A stretch of DNA of 64,000 bases from Chitinophagaceae bacterium DXS (lineage in GTDB: Bacteria > Bacteroidota > Bacteroidia > Chitinophagales > Chitinophagaceae), in NCBI GenBank assembly GCA_030345135.1, contig CP128386.1, forward strand, positions 4,222,667 through 4,286,666. Reading direction: 5' to 3'. Position 1 is the stretch's first letter. The number at the start of each line of letters is the position of its first letter. The notes beneath the pieces were generated by a model, which worked only from the letters and a program-made list of their open reading frames with translations, did not search any database and had not been told where the DNA came from. Below are positions 35,690 through 44,532 of the stretch, piece after piece. A program made the position numbers and the translations under genes.

Positions 35690-37129
35690 TTAGTGTGCAT
35701 ATTCATGTGCAAACTCTTCAGAACCTTTTTCTTCAATATTATCCATTCCATCCTTAAAGCTTTCGCCAGATGTCTTCAATACATATTTGATTTCCGCTAC
35801 TGCAATCACAGGGAAGTATTTTGCGAACAGGAAGAAACATGTAAAGAACAATCCGAAAGTTCCAAGATAGAAGCCCATTTCCCATGGGGTAGGACTATAA
35901 TAAACTGACCATGAAGAAGGCAGGTAATCGCGATACAGAGATGTAACGATGATCACAAAACGCTCGAACCACATACCTATGTTTACGATCACACTCATAA
36001 AGAATGTCACGAAAAGATTTCTTCTCATTTTGCGGAACCAGAAGATCTGCGGGCTTATAACGTTACAAGCCATCATACCCCAGTAGCTCCATCCATAAGG
36101 ACTGAATAAATTAGCACGGCTGTACCAGAAAGTGTACCCTTCGTATTTGTTCTGGCTGTACCATCCCATAAACAATTCAGTAAGGTAAGCACAACCTACA
36201 ATTGAACCGGTCAATACGATTACCTTGTTCATTGCCTCGATGTGACCAAGTGTAATGTAATCTTCCATACCGAATACTTTACGCAGGATCAGCATTAATG
36301 ACTGCACCATTGCGAAGCCGGAGAACACCGCACCCGCAACGAAGTATGGAGGGAAGATGGTTGTGTGCCAACCTGGAATTACAGAGGTGGCAAAGTCAAA
36401 AGATACAATTGTGTGTACTGAAAGTACCAGAGGAGTTGATAAACCTGCAAGTACTAAAGAAAGAGATTCGTGGCGCTGCCAGTGTTTGGTTGAACCAGTC
36501 CAGCCAAATGCAGCTACACCATATAAATATTTACGAAGTTTAGTTTTAGCTCTGTCGCGGATTGTAGCAAAGTCAGGCAACAGACCAGAATACCAGAACA
36601 AAAGAGATACTGTAAAGTAAGTTGAGATCGCAAACACGTCCCACAACAGCGGAGAGTTGAAGTTTGTCCACAAAGGTCCGCGTGTGTTAGGATAAGGTAA
36701 TACGAAGAAAGCCATCCATACACGTCCCATGTGGAAGATCGGGAACTGACCGGCACACATTACCGCGAAGATGGTCATCGCTTCTGCCGCACGGTTAACA
36801 CCTGTTCTCCATCCCTGGCGGAACAACAGCAAGATAGCAGAGATAAGCGTACCTGCGTGACCGATACCTACCCACCACACGAAGTTGGTGATATCCCAAC
36901 CCCATCCGATGGTTTTGTTCAGGTTCCACTGGCCAATACCGTAAGTTACCTCACGATAAACGCTGTAAACACCGAACATCAATAAAGCTACAGCTATAAA
37001 GAAACCAACATACCAAAGCTTTGTAGGTTTGGCCTCAATAGGACGGACAATGTCTTCCGTAACCTGGTGATAAGTTTTATCACCATACACCAGCGGCTCT
37101 CTCAGTTGTGATTCGTACTTTAAATGCAT
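35690..37129 (-). CDS. actC: Alternative complex III subunit ActC (NrfD-like)
   Basis: 479 residues with ten predicted membrane segments. NrfD/PsrC-family features are clear: WVGIGHAGTLISAILLLFRQGWR near 95-117 and VLSVHTIVSFDFA near 240-252. It is the membrane subunit with the menaquinol site facing the FeS subunit ActB. It ends 76 bases before actD and starts 75 bases after actB. Confidence 0.94.
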   Translation of the reverse strand: MHLKYESQLREPLVYGDKTYHQVTEDIVRPIEAKPTKLWYVGFFIAVALLMFGVYSVYREVTYGIGQWNLNKTIGWGWDITNFVWWVGIGHAGTLISAILLLFRQGWRTGVNRAAEAMTIFAVMCAGQFPIFHMGRVWMAFFVLPYPNTRGPLWTNFNSPLLWDVFAISTYFTVSLLFWYSGLLPDFATIRDRAKTKLRKYLYGVAAFGWTGSTKHWQRHESLSLVLAGLSTPLVLSVHTIVSFDFATSVIPGWHTTIFPPYFVAGAVFSGFAMVQSLMLILRKVFGMEDYITLGHIEAMNKVIVLTGSIVGCAYLTELFMGWYSQNKYEGYTFWYSRANLFSPYGWSYWGMMACNVISPQIFWFRKMRRNLFVTFFMSVIVNIGMWFERFVIIVTSLYRDYLPSSWSVYYSPTPWEMGFYLGTFGLFFTCFFLFAKYFPVIAVAEIKYVLKTSGESFKDGMDNIEEKGSEEFAHEYAH

Positions 37130-37204
37130 CTGCTATTGTTTTAACCAGGTTACCCTGATTTACTGATTCATCTGATTTTAATATTCTCTTACTGTTCTTA
37201 CCAA

Positions 37205-40200
37205 TTAAGCGTGTTCCGCTTCTTTTTTACCTGCAACGTCTGCTTCTTCTACTGTATTTCTAACTTTTGCCAGGTAGTTTACGTTTGGTAATACGTGTAA
37301 TTGTTCCAGAGAAATGAACAACCTCTGTGGATTCTCCTGTCTTGTTTTTGTGATTGCGCTTTCAGTGCTGTTGGCATTACCGAAAACAATCGCATTGGTA
37401 GGACAAGCCTGTGCACAAGCCGTAGTAACATCGCTGTCATTCAACGGACGGCTGTCTTTCTTAGCTTTCAGCTTACCTTCCTGTAAACGTTGTACGCAGA
37501 ATGAACATTTTTCAATCACACCACGGCTACGTACAGTAACATCCGGATTCAACACCATTCTTGTAAGATCATCATTCATCATCATTGTAACATCGCTGAT
37601 GTGATCTCTCTGGTTGTCAGGGAAGCTGTCAGCACCTGTATAATCAGCCCAGTTAAAGCGACGAACTTTAAATGGACAGTTGTTAGCGCAATAACGTGTA
37701 CCGATACAACGGTTGTAGGTCATTTGGTTAAGACCTTCACTGCTGTGGTTTGTTGCAGCAACCGGACATACGTTTTCACAAGGAGCGTTGTCGCAATGCT
37801 GACACATTAATGGTTGGAAAACTACTTTTGGATTGTCGATATCGCCGCTGTAATAACGGTCAATTCTCATCCAGTGCATATCGTGGAAACGCGCTACTTC
37901 CTCCTTACCTACAACAGGGATGTTGTTTTCAGCGTTACAAGCAACAACGCACGCACCACAACCAACGCATGAGTTAAGATCGACGCTCATTCCCCATTTG
38001 ATACCTGGTCTGTCGTAAACAGGATAAATAGTTGCCTGTTTTTCGAACTTCTCGAGACCTCCGTAAGGAGCTAATTCTTTCTCTCTATCTTCACGAATTT
38101 CATTTGGCTTCTTGATGAAGTCTGCCAAAGTCAATTCTTTCATTACCTCAACACGTTTACCCTGGCTGGTATCGTAAATATTGTGCGTTTGAGTAAGCGC
38201 AACAGGGTATTTATCACCCGTTAATTCGAGCTTAACGTTAGAAGCAGTAAAGTCAATTGCACTTCCGTTCAGAGAAGCAAGGTGGTATACGTTTTTACCA
38301 ACACCTTCAGCTGCTTTACCAACTTTTGGTGTACGTCCGTAACCAACTGCAATACCTATTGTGTTTGCCTGGGTACCGGGGATGATCAACACCGGCAGTT
38401 CAACCGGAGCTTTTCCATTTACGGTAACTCTTACAACTTTTTTATCAGGATTAACTTCGTATGCATCTGCCTGGCCGTTGTTTGTCAAATCTATGTTCAA
38501 CAAGCTCTTTGCCATTGCAGGAGAAACGATAATGTAGTTGTCCCATGTAGCTTTGGTAACAGGGTCAGGCATTTCCTGCAACCAGGGGTTAGCAGCACCT
38601 TGTCCATCACCAACACCAACTTTCTGATACAGCACCAATTCAACACCATCTGATTTTTTAGCAGATGAGATAGCACCCGTTGCAGTAGCAACTGCAGCGC
38701 TGTTGAATGCAGAACCGGTTGCCGGAGCTTCAGCCGGAACGATAACACCGTCTTGCAGTGCTTTGTTCCATCCTGCTTCTCCACCCAGTTTTGCAGACCA
38801 GTAAGCTTTTACAAAGCCCAGGTAATCAGTTGTGGAACCACTCCATTTCAACAGACTGTCCTGCCACTGGCGTGTTTTAAATAATGGGTGAATTGTTGGT
38901 TGTATTAAGGAGAAATAACCGGTTTTAGCTTCTGCATCACCCCAGCTTTCCAGGTAGTGATGATCAGGAATGCTGAATTTACACAGCTGAGTAGTTTCAT
39001 CCGCTTTAGGATTGAAAGACACAGTTGTTTTCACTTTCTTCAGTGCATCAGCAAATTTCTTAGCATCAAACCAGCTATATGCCGGGTTTGCACCGTATAC
39101 CAAAAGTGTGTTAACGCTTCCGGCATTCATATCTTCAACGAGTTTAGCGAAATCCGCATCAACACCCTGACGATAATTATAAGTTGCACTCCAGTCGATG
39201 GTATTGCCACCAGCCTGTAATGCTTCGTTTATTGCATTTACTACAATCTGAACATTGGTATCGTTGCTATCGCTCACAACAAGCGCAGCACCTTTGTTAG
39301 CAGATAAAACCTTAGCAGCCTGCTCTATACCTGCTTTCAGTTTAGCGTCACTGATACCGCTAACGCCAGAACCATTGATCGCATTGTACAGCGCAAGAAC
39401 AACCGCACCTTTTTCTGAGGGACGGTGTAAGAACCTGTCATCTGCATTAGAACCTGTTGTAGAGGCTACAGTTTCAAAATGAATGTGCTTGCTCATTACA
39501 GGATTCTTCTCGTCTATCTTCTTACCTTTTGAGTATTGTTTAGCAAACTCAACCGGGCTTAACCATGTACCCAGGAAATCTGCACCAATACTTACTATTG
39601 CTTTTGCTTTATCAAAACGGTAAGTTGGAATAGCTCTTTTACCATAAGTAGCTTCATTAGCCAGCAGTAAACCGGTGTATGAAACCGCATCGTACTGAAC
39701 GTGGCGGCTGCCCGGATATTTAGCTAAAAATTGGTTGATAACTTCTTTGGTAGTGGGTGAAGTAACAGTGCTTGTTAAGATAACAACAGCGCCACCAAGC
39801 CCCTGAGCAACCGCTTTGTCTATTGCTTCAAGCGTTACTTCTTTATTATCGATAGAAGGAAAACGTAATCTCGCTGTATCATATAATTCAAGAACAGATG
39901 CCTGAACCCTTGCAGAAGTACCACCCTGTGTAATTGGTGACATGGTGTTACCTTCTATTTTAATGGGACGGCCATCTCTTACCTTAGCCAGCACACTTAT
40001 TACATCTCCATCCTGAACATAAGTTGTGGCATAATAATTGGCTACACCCGGAAGGATATCCTCCGGCCTGTTAACAAACGGAATAGCTTTTTTCACAGGC
40101 ATTTCGCAACTGGCGGCCAAAGCAGCAGCAGCAGTGCTGAAACCTAAATACTTTAGGAAATCTCTTCTTGGAGTAGAAGCCTGTAAAAAACCATTGTCCG

Positions 40201-40306
40201 CGCTTTCAAAAGGAAGTTCTTCTTTGAACTCATCTTTTGCAGCTTGCTGATAAGCTTCTGAGTTATTCAGCTCGCCGAAACTTTGCCAATACTTTTTATC
40301 ACTCAT
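37205..40306 (-). CDS. actB: Alternative complex III subunit ActB (molybdopterin-oxidoreductase-like plus FeS domain)
   Basis: 1033 residues. A Tat-like signal (TPRRDFLKYLGFSTAAAALAA) is followed by a Cys near 67, so the protein may also be a lipoprotein. Residues about 75-740 resemble molybdopterin oxidoreductase domains but serve a structural role in this family. Residues about 775-970 form a ferredoxin-like domain with CVGCGACVVAC, CQHCDNAPCENVC, CIGTRYCANNC, CSFCVQR and CAQAC, enough for four FeS clusters that carry electrons from ActC to the hemes of ActA. Length and order match the TAT-variant-translocated family. Confidence 0.95.
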   Translation of the reverse strand: MSDKKYWQSFGELNNSEAYQQAAKDEFKEELPFESADNGFLQASTPRRDFLKYLGFSTAAAALAASCEMPVKKAIPFVNRPEDILPGVANYYATTYVQDGDVISVLAKVRDGRPIKIEGNTMSPITQGGTSARVQASVLELYDTARLRFPSIDNKEVTLEAIDKAVAQGLGGAVVILTSTVTSPTTKEVINQFLAKYPGSRHVQYDAVSYTGLLLANEATYGKRAIPTYRFDKAKAIVSIGADFLGTWLSPVEFAKQYSKGKKIDEKNPVMSKHIHFETVASTTGSNADDRFLHRPSEKGAVVLALYNAINGSGVSGISDAKLKAGIEQAAKVLSANKGAALVVSDSNDTNVQIVVNAINEALQAGGNTIDWSATYNYRQGVDADFAKLVEDMNAGSVNTLLVYGANPAYSWFDAKKFADALKKVKTTVSFNPKADETTQLCKFSIPDHHYLESWGDAEAKTGYFSLIQPTIHPLFKTRQWQDSLLKWSGSTTDYLGFVKAYWSAKLGGEAGWNKALQDGVIVPAEAPATGSAFNSAAVATATGAISSAKKSDGVELVLYQKVGVGDGQGAANPWLQEMPDPVTKATWDNYIIVSPAMAKSLLNIDLTNNGQADAYEVNPDKKVVRVTVNGKAPVELPVLIIPGTQANTIGIAVGYGRTPKVGKAAEGVGKNVYHLASLNGSAIDFTASNVKLELTGDKYPVALTQTHNIYDTSQGKRVEVMKELTLADFIKKPNEIREDREKELAPYGGLEKFEKQATIYPVYDRPGIKWGMSVDLNSCVGCGACVVACNAENNIPVVGKEEVARFHDMHWMRIDRYYSGDIDNPKVVFQPLMCQHCDNAPCENVCPVAATNHSSEGLNQMTYNRCIGTRYCANNCPFKVRRFNWADYTGADSFPDNQRDHISDVTMMMNDDLTRMVLNPDVTVRSRGVIEKCSFCVQRLQEGKLKAKKDSRPLNDSDVTTACAQACPTNAIVFGNANSTESAITKTRQENPQRLFISLEQLHVLPNVNYLAKVRNTVEEADVAGKKEAEHA

Positions 40307-40428
40307 ACGTATGATGGTTAATTGCCTATTGCCTATTGAAATGATCCAACCGACAATTATTATTTATAAAACTGACAATATTCTTATTTACTCTTTGAAC
40401 TAAGGAACACGCTACCGGTTCCTGCAAA

Positions 40429-41697
40429 TTAGTAGTGACATTTCTGACACTCAGTACCGCCGATCTTTTCAACAGTGATGCCTTTTGTGCTATCAAGCTT
40501 TCCGTTCTTCAACTGATCGTGGTATTTTTCATAGAGGCTATAGAAACCATTGTCTTTGAATTTCACTTCAGTTGTACGGTGACAGTTGATACACCAGCCC
40601 ATGCTCAGGTCAGCAAACTGATGAACTTCATCCATTTTGTTGATCTCACCGTGGCAGGTCTGACACTGTACCTGGCCAGCAGTCACGTGCTGTGAGTGGT
40701 TAAAATATACGTGGTCAGGAAGATTGTGAATACGAACCCACTCAATTGGTTTTGCTTTGGAAGGATCCCATGGCTTGCCGGGTTCGAAACCAGCGTATTT
40801 ATATAATTTCTGTATTTCCGCAGTACCGTTTACTTCTTCTCCTTCTCCATTGTAGATCTTTTCTTTACCAGTGTATTCGTTGATAGCCTGGTGACAGTTC
40901 ATACATATATTGATGGAAGGAATAGTTGCTTGTTTTCCGTCGTGTGCAGGACCGTGACAATACAAACAGTTGATCTGGTTTACACCTGCGTGAATTTTGT
41001 GTGCGAAGAAAATTGGTTGTTCAGGCTGATAGTCTTTGGTGCGGCCCAAACCAATCGCTCCTTTAGTAGTAAAATAACCACCGATCAGGAATAATATAAT
41101 TGTGATAAATGCGATGTAAGCTTTGTTTCTCCAGAAAGGAACCGGCTCATGAGCAGGAACGCCTTCTTTATCATCAGCCATTTTGCGAAGATTGGCATTT
41201 ACCTGTAGTAACGTAAAGGCAACGATTGCAAGAATGAGTGTAATAATACCGAACAACAGTGAGCTGTCACCTGTTTCCTCAGCCTGTGCAGCACCAGGAG
41301 CGCCGGCTGCAGGGGCAGCAGTTGCAGCAGCTTCTTCAGCTTTAACATAGTCAAGGATTGCGTCGATTTCCTTCTCGTTCAGGGTAGGAAACGCAGTCAT
41401 CACGATACCATATTCTTTATGAAGACCTTCGGTATAAGCGTCGGTTTTCATGAAACCTGCCGGGTTGTGTACCCAGTCATGGATCTTTTTTCTATCACCC
41501 CAGGGACCCCTGGTTTCTACACCAGCCAGTGCAGGACCCGTTAACTTTTTTGTTACAGAGTGGCAGGAGGCACAGTTAGCTGAAAACAGCGCCTTTCCAT
41601 CCTGAGCTGACACCTTATTACTAATTAATAGGACAAACGATGCGATTAATCCTGATACTACGTTTTTGATAAATCTTCTATTGTGGGTCATATTCAC
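40429..41697 (-). CDS. actA: Alternative complex III subunit ActA with an additional N-terminal cytochrome c domain
   Basis: 422 residues with a signal peptide ending KVSAQ (about 31). Six CxxCH heme sites are present: Cys42-His46 in an N-terminal class I cytochrome domain with a likely Met ligand at 100, then Cys244, Cys265, Cys345, Cys369 and Cys417 in the pentaheme part. An Ala/Pro linker (about 122-140) and two membrane segments (about 146-168 and 193-213) join the halves. The pentaheme ActA normally accepts electrons from ActB; the sixth heme domain is extra relative to that. The gene heads the block and carries the promoter. Confidence 0.93.
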   Translation of the reverse strand: MNMTHNRRFIKNVVSGLIASFVLLISNKVSAQDGKALFSANCASCHSVTKKLTGPALAGVETRGPWGDRKKIHDWVHNPAGFMKTDAYTEGLHKEYGIVMTAFPTLNEKEIDAILDYVKAEEAAATAAPAAGAPGAAQAEETGDSSLLFGIITLILAIVAFTLLQVNANLRKMADDKEGVPAHEPVPFWRNKAYIAFITIILFLIGGYFTTKGAIGLGRTKDYQPEQPIFFAHKIHAGVNQINCLYCHGPAHDGKQATIPSINICMNCHQAINEYTGKEKIYNGEGEEVNGTAEIQKLYKYAGFEPGKPWDPSKAKPIEWVRIHNLPDHVYFNHSQHVTAGQVQCQTCHGEINKMDEVHQFADLSMGWCINCHRTTEVKFKDNGFYSLYEKYHDQLKNGKLDSTKGITVEKIGGTECQKCHY

Positions 41698-42247
41698 AAT
41701 TCAATTGTTGGAATGTGGAAAAATATCCCTGAACGGCTGCAAAAATATGACACGATATTGACAAAATATCAAGGTGTATAAAATTTTTTTAGCCTTACCC
41801 AGCTTGACTTTCAGAGGATTCGCAGCATTGTCATGACAAAATTGTCATAAAAGTGTAAGCCGGGAAGCTGTCCGAAATCAGGAAATTTTTCTAAAATTTT
41901 CCTTAAAGCAAGGCGTCAAATGTTAAAATGACCTGAATTCAGATTAAGAAAATGAATTATTCGTAATTCCAATTTTCTCAGGTATTGAATTTTTTGCTCT
42001 TTTTGCGGCCCTTTAATTCGCGACAACAACCCTGAAAATTATCTTTCAGCTTTTCGGGGGGTGTTACATCATATTCAAATTATTTTACCTGGAACGGATA
42101 TCTTGCGGGTCAATCCTCTTTGATTTATGCAATTTTTACGCTTGCGTGCCTGTGTATATTAAATAAGGTTATTGCAACAGATTTCACGTATCAAACCTTT
42201 ACTTAGTATTTTAAAGATATCTTGCAGGCCGATTTAATAGTCATTTT
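41698..42247. other. Divergent actA/purN regulatory spacer
   Basis: No gene is seen in 550 bases. Near actA are a promoter-like pair (41740-41772), an inverted repeat GATATT-GACAA-AATATC (41754-41770) and a 12-bp palindrome TTGTCATGACAA (41828-41839) followed by another TTGTCAT (41842-41848). The half nearest purN is AT-rich with GATATCTTGC near 42217, which may be its -7 region. Confidence 0.6.
41740..41772 (-). promoter_or_regulatory. Candidate promoter of the Act/oxidase block
   Basis: On the minus strand TTG (41770-41772), a 22-base spacer and TATTTTTG (41740-41747) fit the Bacteroidota TTG...TAnnTTTG consensus, 43 bases before the actA ATG. The spacer contains an inverted repeat, so a regulator could block or assist here. 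Confidence 0.5.
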
Positions 42248-42811
42248 ATGAACATAGCCATTTTTGCATCAGGTGCAGGCTCTAATGCCAGGAGGATAAT
42301 TGAATACTTTAAGGACGCTGAGACGGTAAAAATTGCACTCATCGTGTGTAATAAGCCTGGTGCCGGCGTTCTGGATATTGCCCGGGAACATAACATTCCT
42401 GCATTACTGATTGAAAAAGAGCAGTTTTTTAGAGGAAATGCCTATGTTGACGAACTTCGTAGCCATCATATCGATTTTATTGTTCTGGCTGGCTTTTTAT
42501 GGAAAGTTCCATCAGCACTTATCAAAGCCTTCCAGGAAAAGATCATCAATATTCACCCTGCATTACTACCCAAATACGGAGGGAAAGGAATGTATGGCCA
42601 GTTTGTACATGAAGCGGTTATTGGTGCAAAAGATGCCGAAAGCGGAATCACCATACATTTTGTGGACGAACAATATGACCACGGTTCAACCATTTTCCAG
42701 GCAACCTGCCCGGTATTACCTGACGACACAGCCGCAAGCCTGGCGCAGCGTATTCATGAGTTGGAACACAAGCACTATCCAGCGGTTATCGAAAAGTTGT
42801 TGTTAAGTTAA
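42248..42811 (+). CDS. purN: Phosphoribosylglycinamide formyltransferase
   Basis: 187 residues. PurN motifs are present: FASGAGSNARRII (phosphate loop) near 6-18, NIHPALLPKYGG with catalytic Asn101 and His103, and Asp144 in EQYDHGSTIF. It transfers a formyl group from 10-formyl-tetrahydrofolate to GAR, the third step of purine synthesis. It is a stand-alone gene divergent from actA and followed 69 bases later by the beta-helix gene. Confidence 0.95.
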   Translation: MNIAIFASGAGSNARRIIEYFKDAETVKIALIVCNKPGAGVLDIAREHNIPALLIEKEQFFRGNAYVDELRSHHIDFIVLAGFLWKVPSALIKAFQEKIINIHPALLPKYGGKGMYGQFVHEAVIGAKDAESGITIHFVDEQYDHGSTIFQATCPVLPDDTAASLAQRIHELEHKHYPAVIEKLLLS

Positions 42812-42880
42812 AGACCTCAAATTTTTGGGCATTTTTGAAAAAGCTATTTAGATTGTATCCGCTACCCTGCATTAATATAT

Positions 42881-43996
42881 ATGAAGATGAAAACACTATT
42901 TCTCTTTCTTTTAGGGTACTTAGGTCTTGTAACAGCAGGCCTCGCGAATACCATTATTTTGTCGCCTGATAATAATGGTAATATTTATTTGAAAACACCA
43001 CCGCCATACGGACCGGGCGATACTTTCATTATAAAAGAAGACGCAAAAAGCCTGGTTTTGTACAATATAAAAGGCTCGCCCAATAATTATGTTGTTATTA
43101 CAACCGCGCCGGGTATAACCATTGGCGGCGCACCAAATCATACAGTCGGAATTTATCTGTGCCAATACGTGAAAATTTGCAATATGCATATTTCAGGTGT
43201 GCCTAATCAAATCGGCTTAAAAACACAATTATGTTCGGACATGACGTACGAAAACATTCAGATCGAAAATGCATCTGTGGGGTTCTCGCTGAAGAATGAT
43301 CCGAAGCAAAATGCACCTGAAACATATTATCCTGTTACCATCAATAATATCGTAATTAAGAATTGCACTGCGAAAAATTGCAATAACGAGGGATTTTATA
43401 TCGGTCATACATTTTCTCAACCGCTGTATAATCAAATCCCAAGCCCGATCATTGGTCTGACTGTTGAGAATCTCTATGTGGAAAATACAGGCTGGGATGG
43501 CATACAAATAACAAATGCCCAAAATTGTTCCGTTCGTGGGCTGAGAACCAAAAATACCGGCACGGCACAAAAAGGCGGGCAGGCAAGCTGCGTTGCTTTG
43601 CAGGACGCCGTTACCGGTTCGTTTGAAAATATTTATTGTGAAGATGGTACCGGCGGCCTAACGATTTTGGGCAATGGCGAATTCAACATAAAAAATGTCA
43701 CTTTGAAGCATGTGGCGACCGCCATGAATTCCAACGCCATTTTTGTAGACAACCGCAGTGATCACGGCCTTGATCTACCGGCGCGAAAATTAATTATGAG
43801 TGATGTGAGCATTGTTGATGGCAATCCCAATGGCCGTTACCCGGTATACATCCTGGATGGAACTACAGGAAATCCACCTGCGAAAAAGGCTATTCCGGGA
43901 ACAATCTCAAATCTTACTTACGAAAAATCTGTTTGGAAGAATAAAATAAATGATGCTGCACGAAACAAGTTTGTAGGAGGATCACTAAACTTCTAA
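42881..43996 (+). CDS. Secreted right-handed beta-helix repeat protein
   Basis: 371 residues with a signal peptide (MKMKTLFLFLLGYLGLVTAG). The body consists of short repeated beta strands rich in Asn, Ile and Gly (for example YENIQIENASVGF, NNIVIKNCTAKNCNNEGFYIG, VENLYVENTGWDGIQITNAQ), the look of a parallel beta-helix of the pectate-lyase superfamily. No catalytic set can be assigned with confidence. It may bind or cleave polysaccharide outside the cell. It converges on the GNAT gene at 44011 with only 14 bases between them. Confidence 0.8.
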   Translation: MKMKTLFLFLLGYLGLVTAGLANTIILSPDNNGNIYLKTPPPYGPGDTFIIKEDAKSLVLYNIKGSPNNYVVITTAPGITIGGAPNHTVGIYLCQYVKICNMHISGVPNQIGLKTQLCSDMTYENIQIENASVGFSLKNDPKQNAPETYYPVTINNIVIKNCTAKNCNNEGFYIGHTFSQPLYNQIPSPIIGLTVENLYVENTGWDGIQITNAQNCSVRGLRTKNTGTAQKGGQASCVALQDAVTGSFENIYCEDGTGGLTILGNGEFNIKNVTLKHVATAMNSNAIFVDNRSDHGLDLPARKLIMSDVSIVDGNPNGRYPVYILDGTTGNPPAKKAIPGTISNLTYEKSVWKNKINDAARNKFVGGSLNF

Positions 43997-44010
43997 GTCA
44001 TTTTTCTCAT

Positions 44011-44505
44011 CTACTCGGGCCTCAGGTCTTTTTCCATGAAGACAACATCTTCAATCGGGTTAAAGTAGTAGGGCTTTGTTTCAATAAATCCCTTTCGCTG
44101 GTATAATTTAATAGCCGGTTGTAGCCTCTTTAAGGTATCCAGCTTCATAATATCATAGCCCAGTTTACGCGCTTCGCAAATAATGGCATCAACCAGGGCA
44201 TTTCCGATTGCGTGTTTTCTGTGTCCGGGCCTGACAAACAATCTTTTCATTTCGCAAAACCGCACTCCGTTATCATCATCCAGTTTTTGTAGTGCAACGC
44301 ATGCGGCCAACGTATCATTCCAGTATGCAAGCAATAATGCTCCATCTGGCGGCCCGTATTTTTTCATTGGATCATCCAGCTCTTTTTCAAATTGCTGAAA
44401 CTGCAGATCAATACCCAATTCCCGGGCATATTCATCAAATAATTGTGCAGCCAGACGAGTATCTTCTCCCGGACCTGTTATTCGTTGTATTGTAAGCACA
44501 GGCAA
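44011..44505 (-). CDS. GNAT family N-acetyltransferase
   Basis: 164 residues. The acetyl-CoA site is KRLFVRPGHRKHAIGNALVDAII near 87-109 (Arg/Gly-x-x-Gly/Ala pattern; GHRKHAIG departs slightly from the usual QxxGxG/A), followed by GYDIMKLDTL and YQRKGFIETKPY. The substrate is unknown. It begins 27 bases after the AsmA-like gene ends and is probably cotranscribed with it. Confidence 0.85.
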   Translation of the reverse strand: MPVLTIQRITGPGEDTRLAAQLFDEYARELGIDLQFQQFEKELDDPMKKYGPPDGALLLAYWNDTLAACVALQKLDDDNGVRFCEMKRLFVRPGHRKHAIGNALVDAIICEARKLGYDIMKLDTLKRLQPAIKLYQRKGFIETKPYYFNPIEDVVFMEKDLRPE

Positions 44506-44532
44506 AAATAAACTGGATTACTTTGTTATAAC

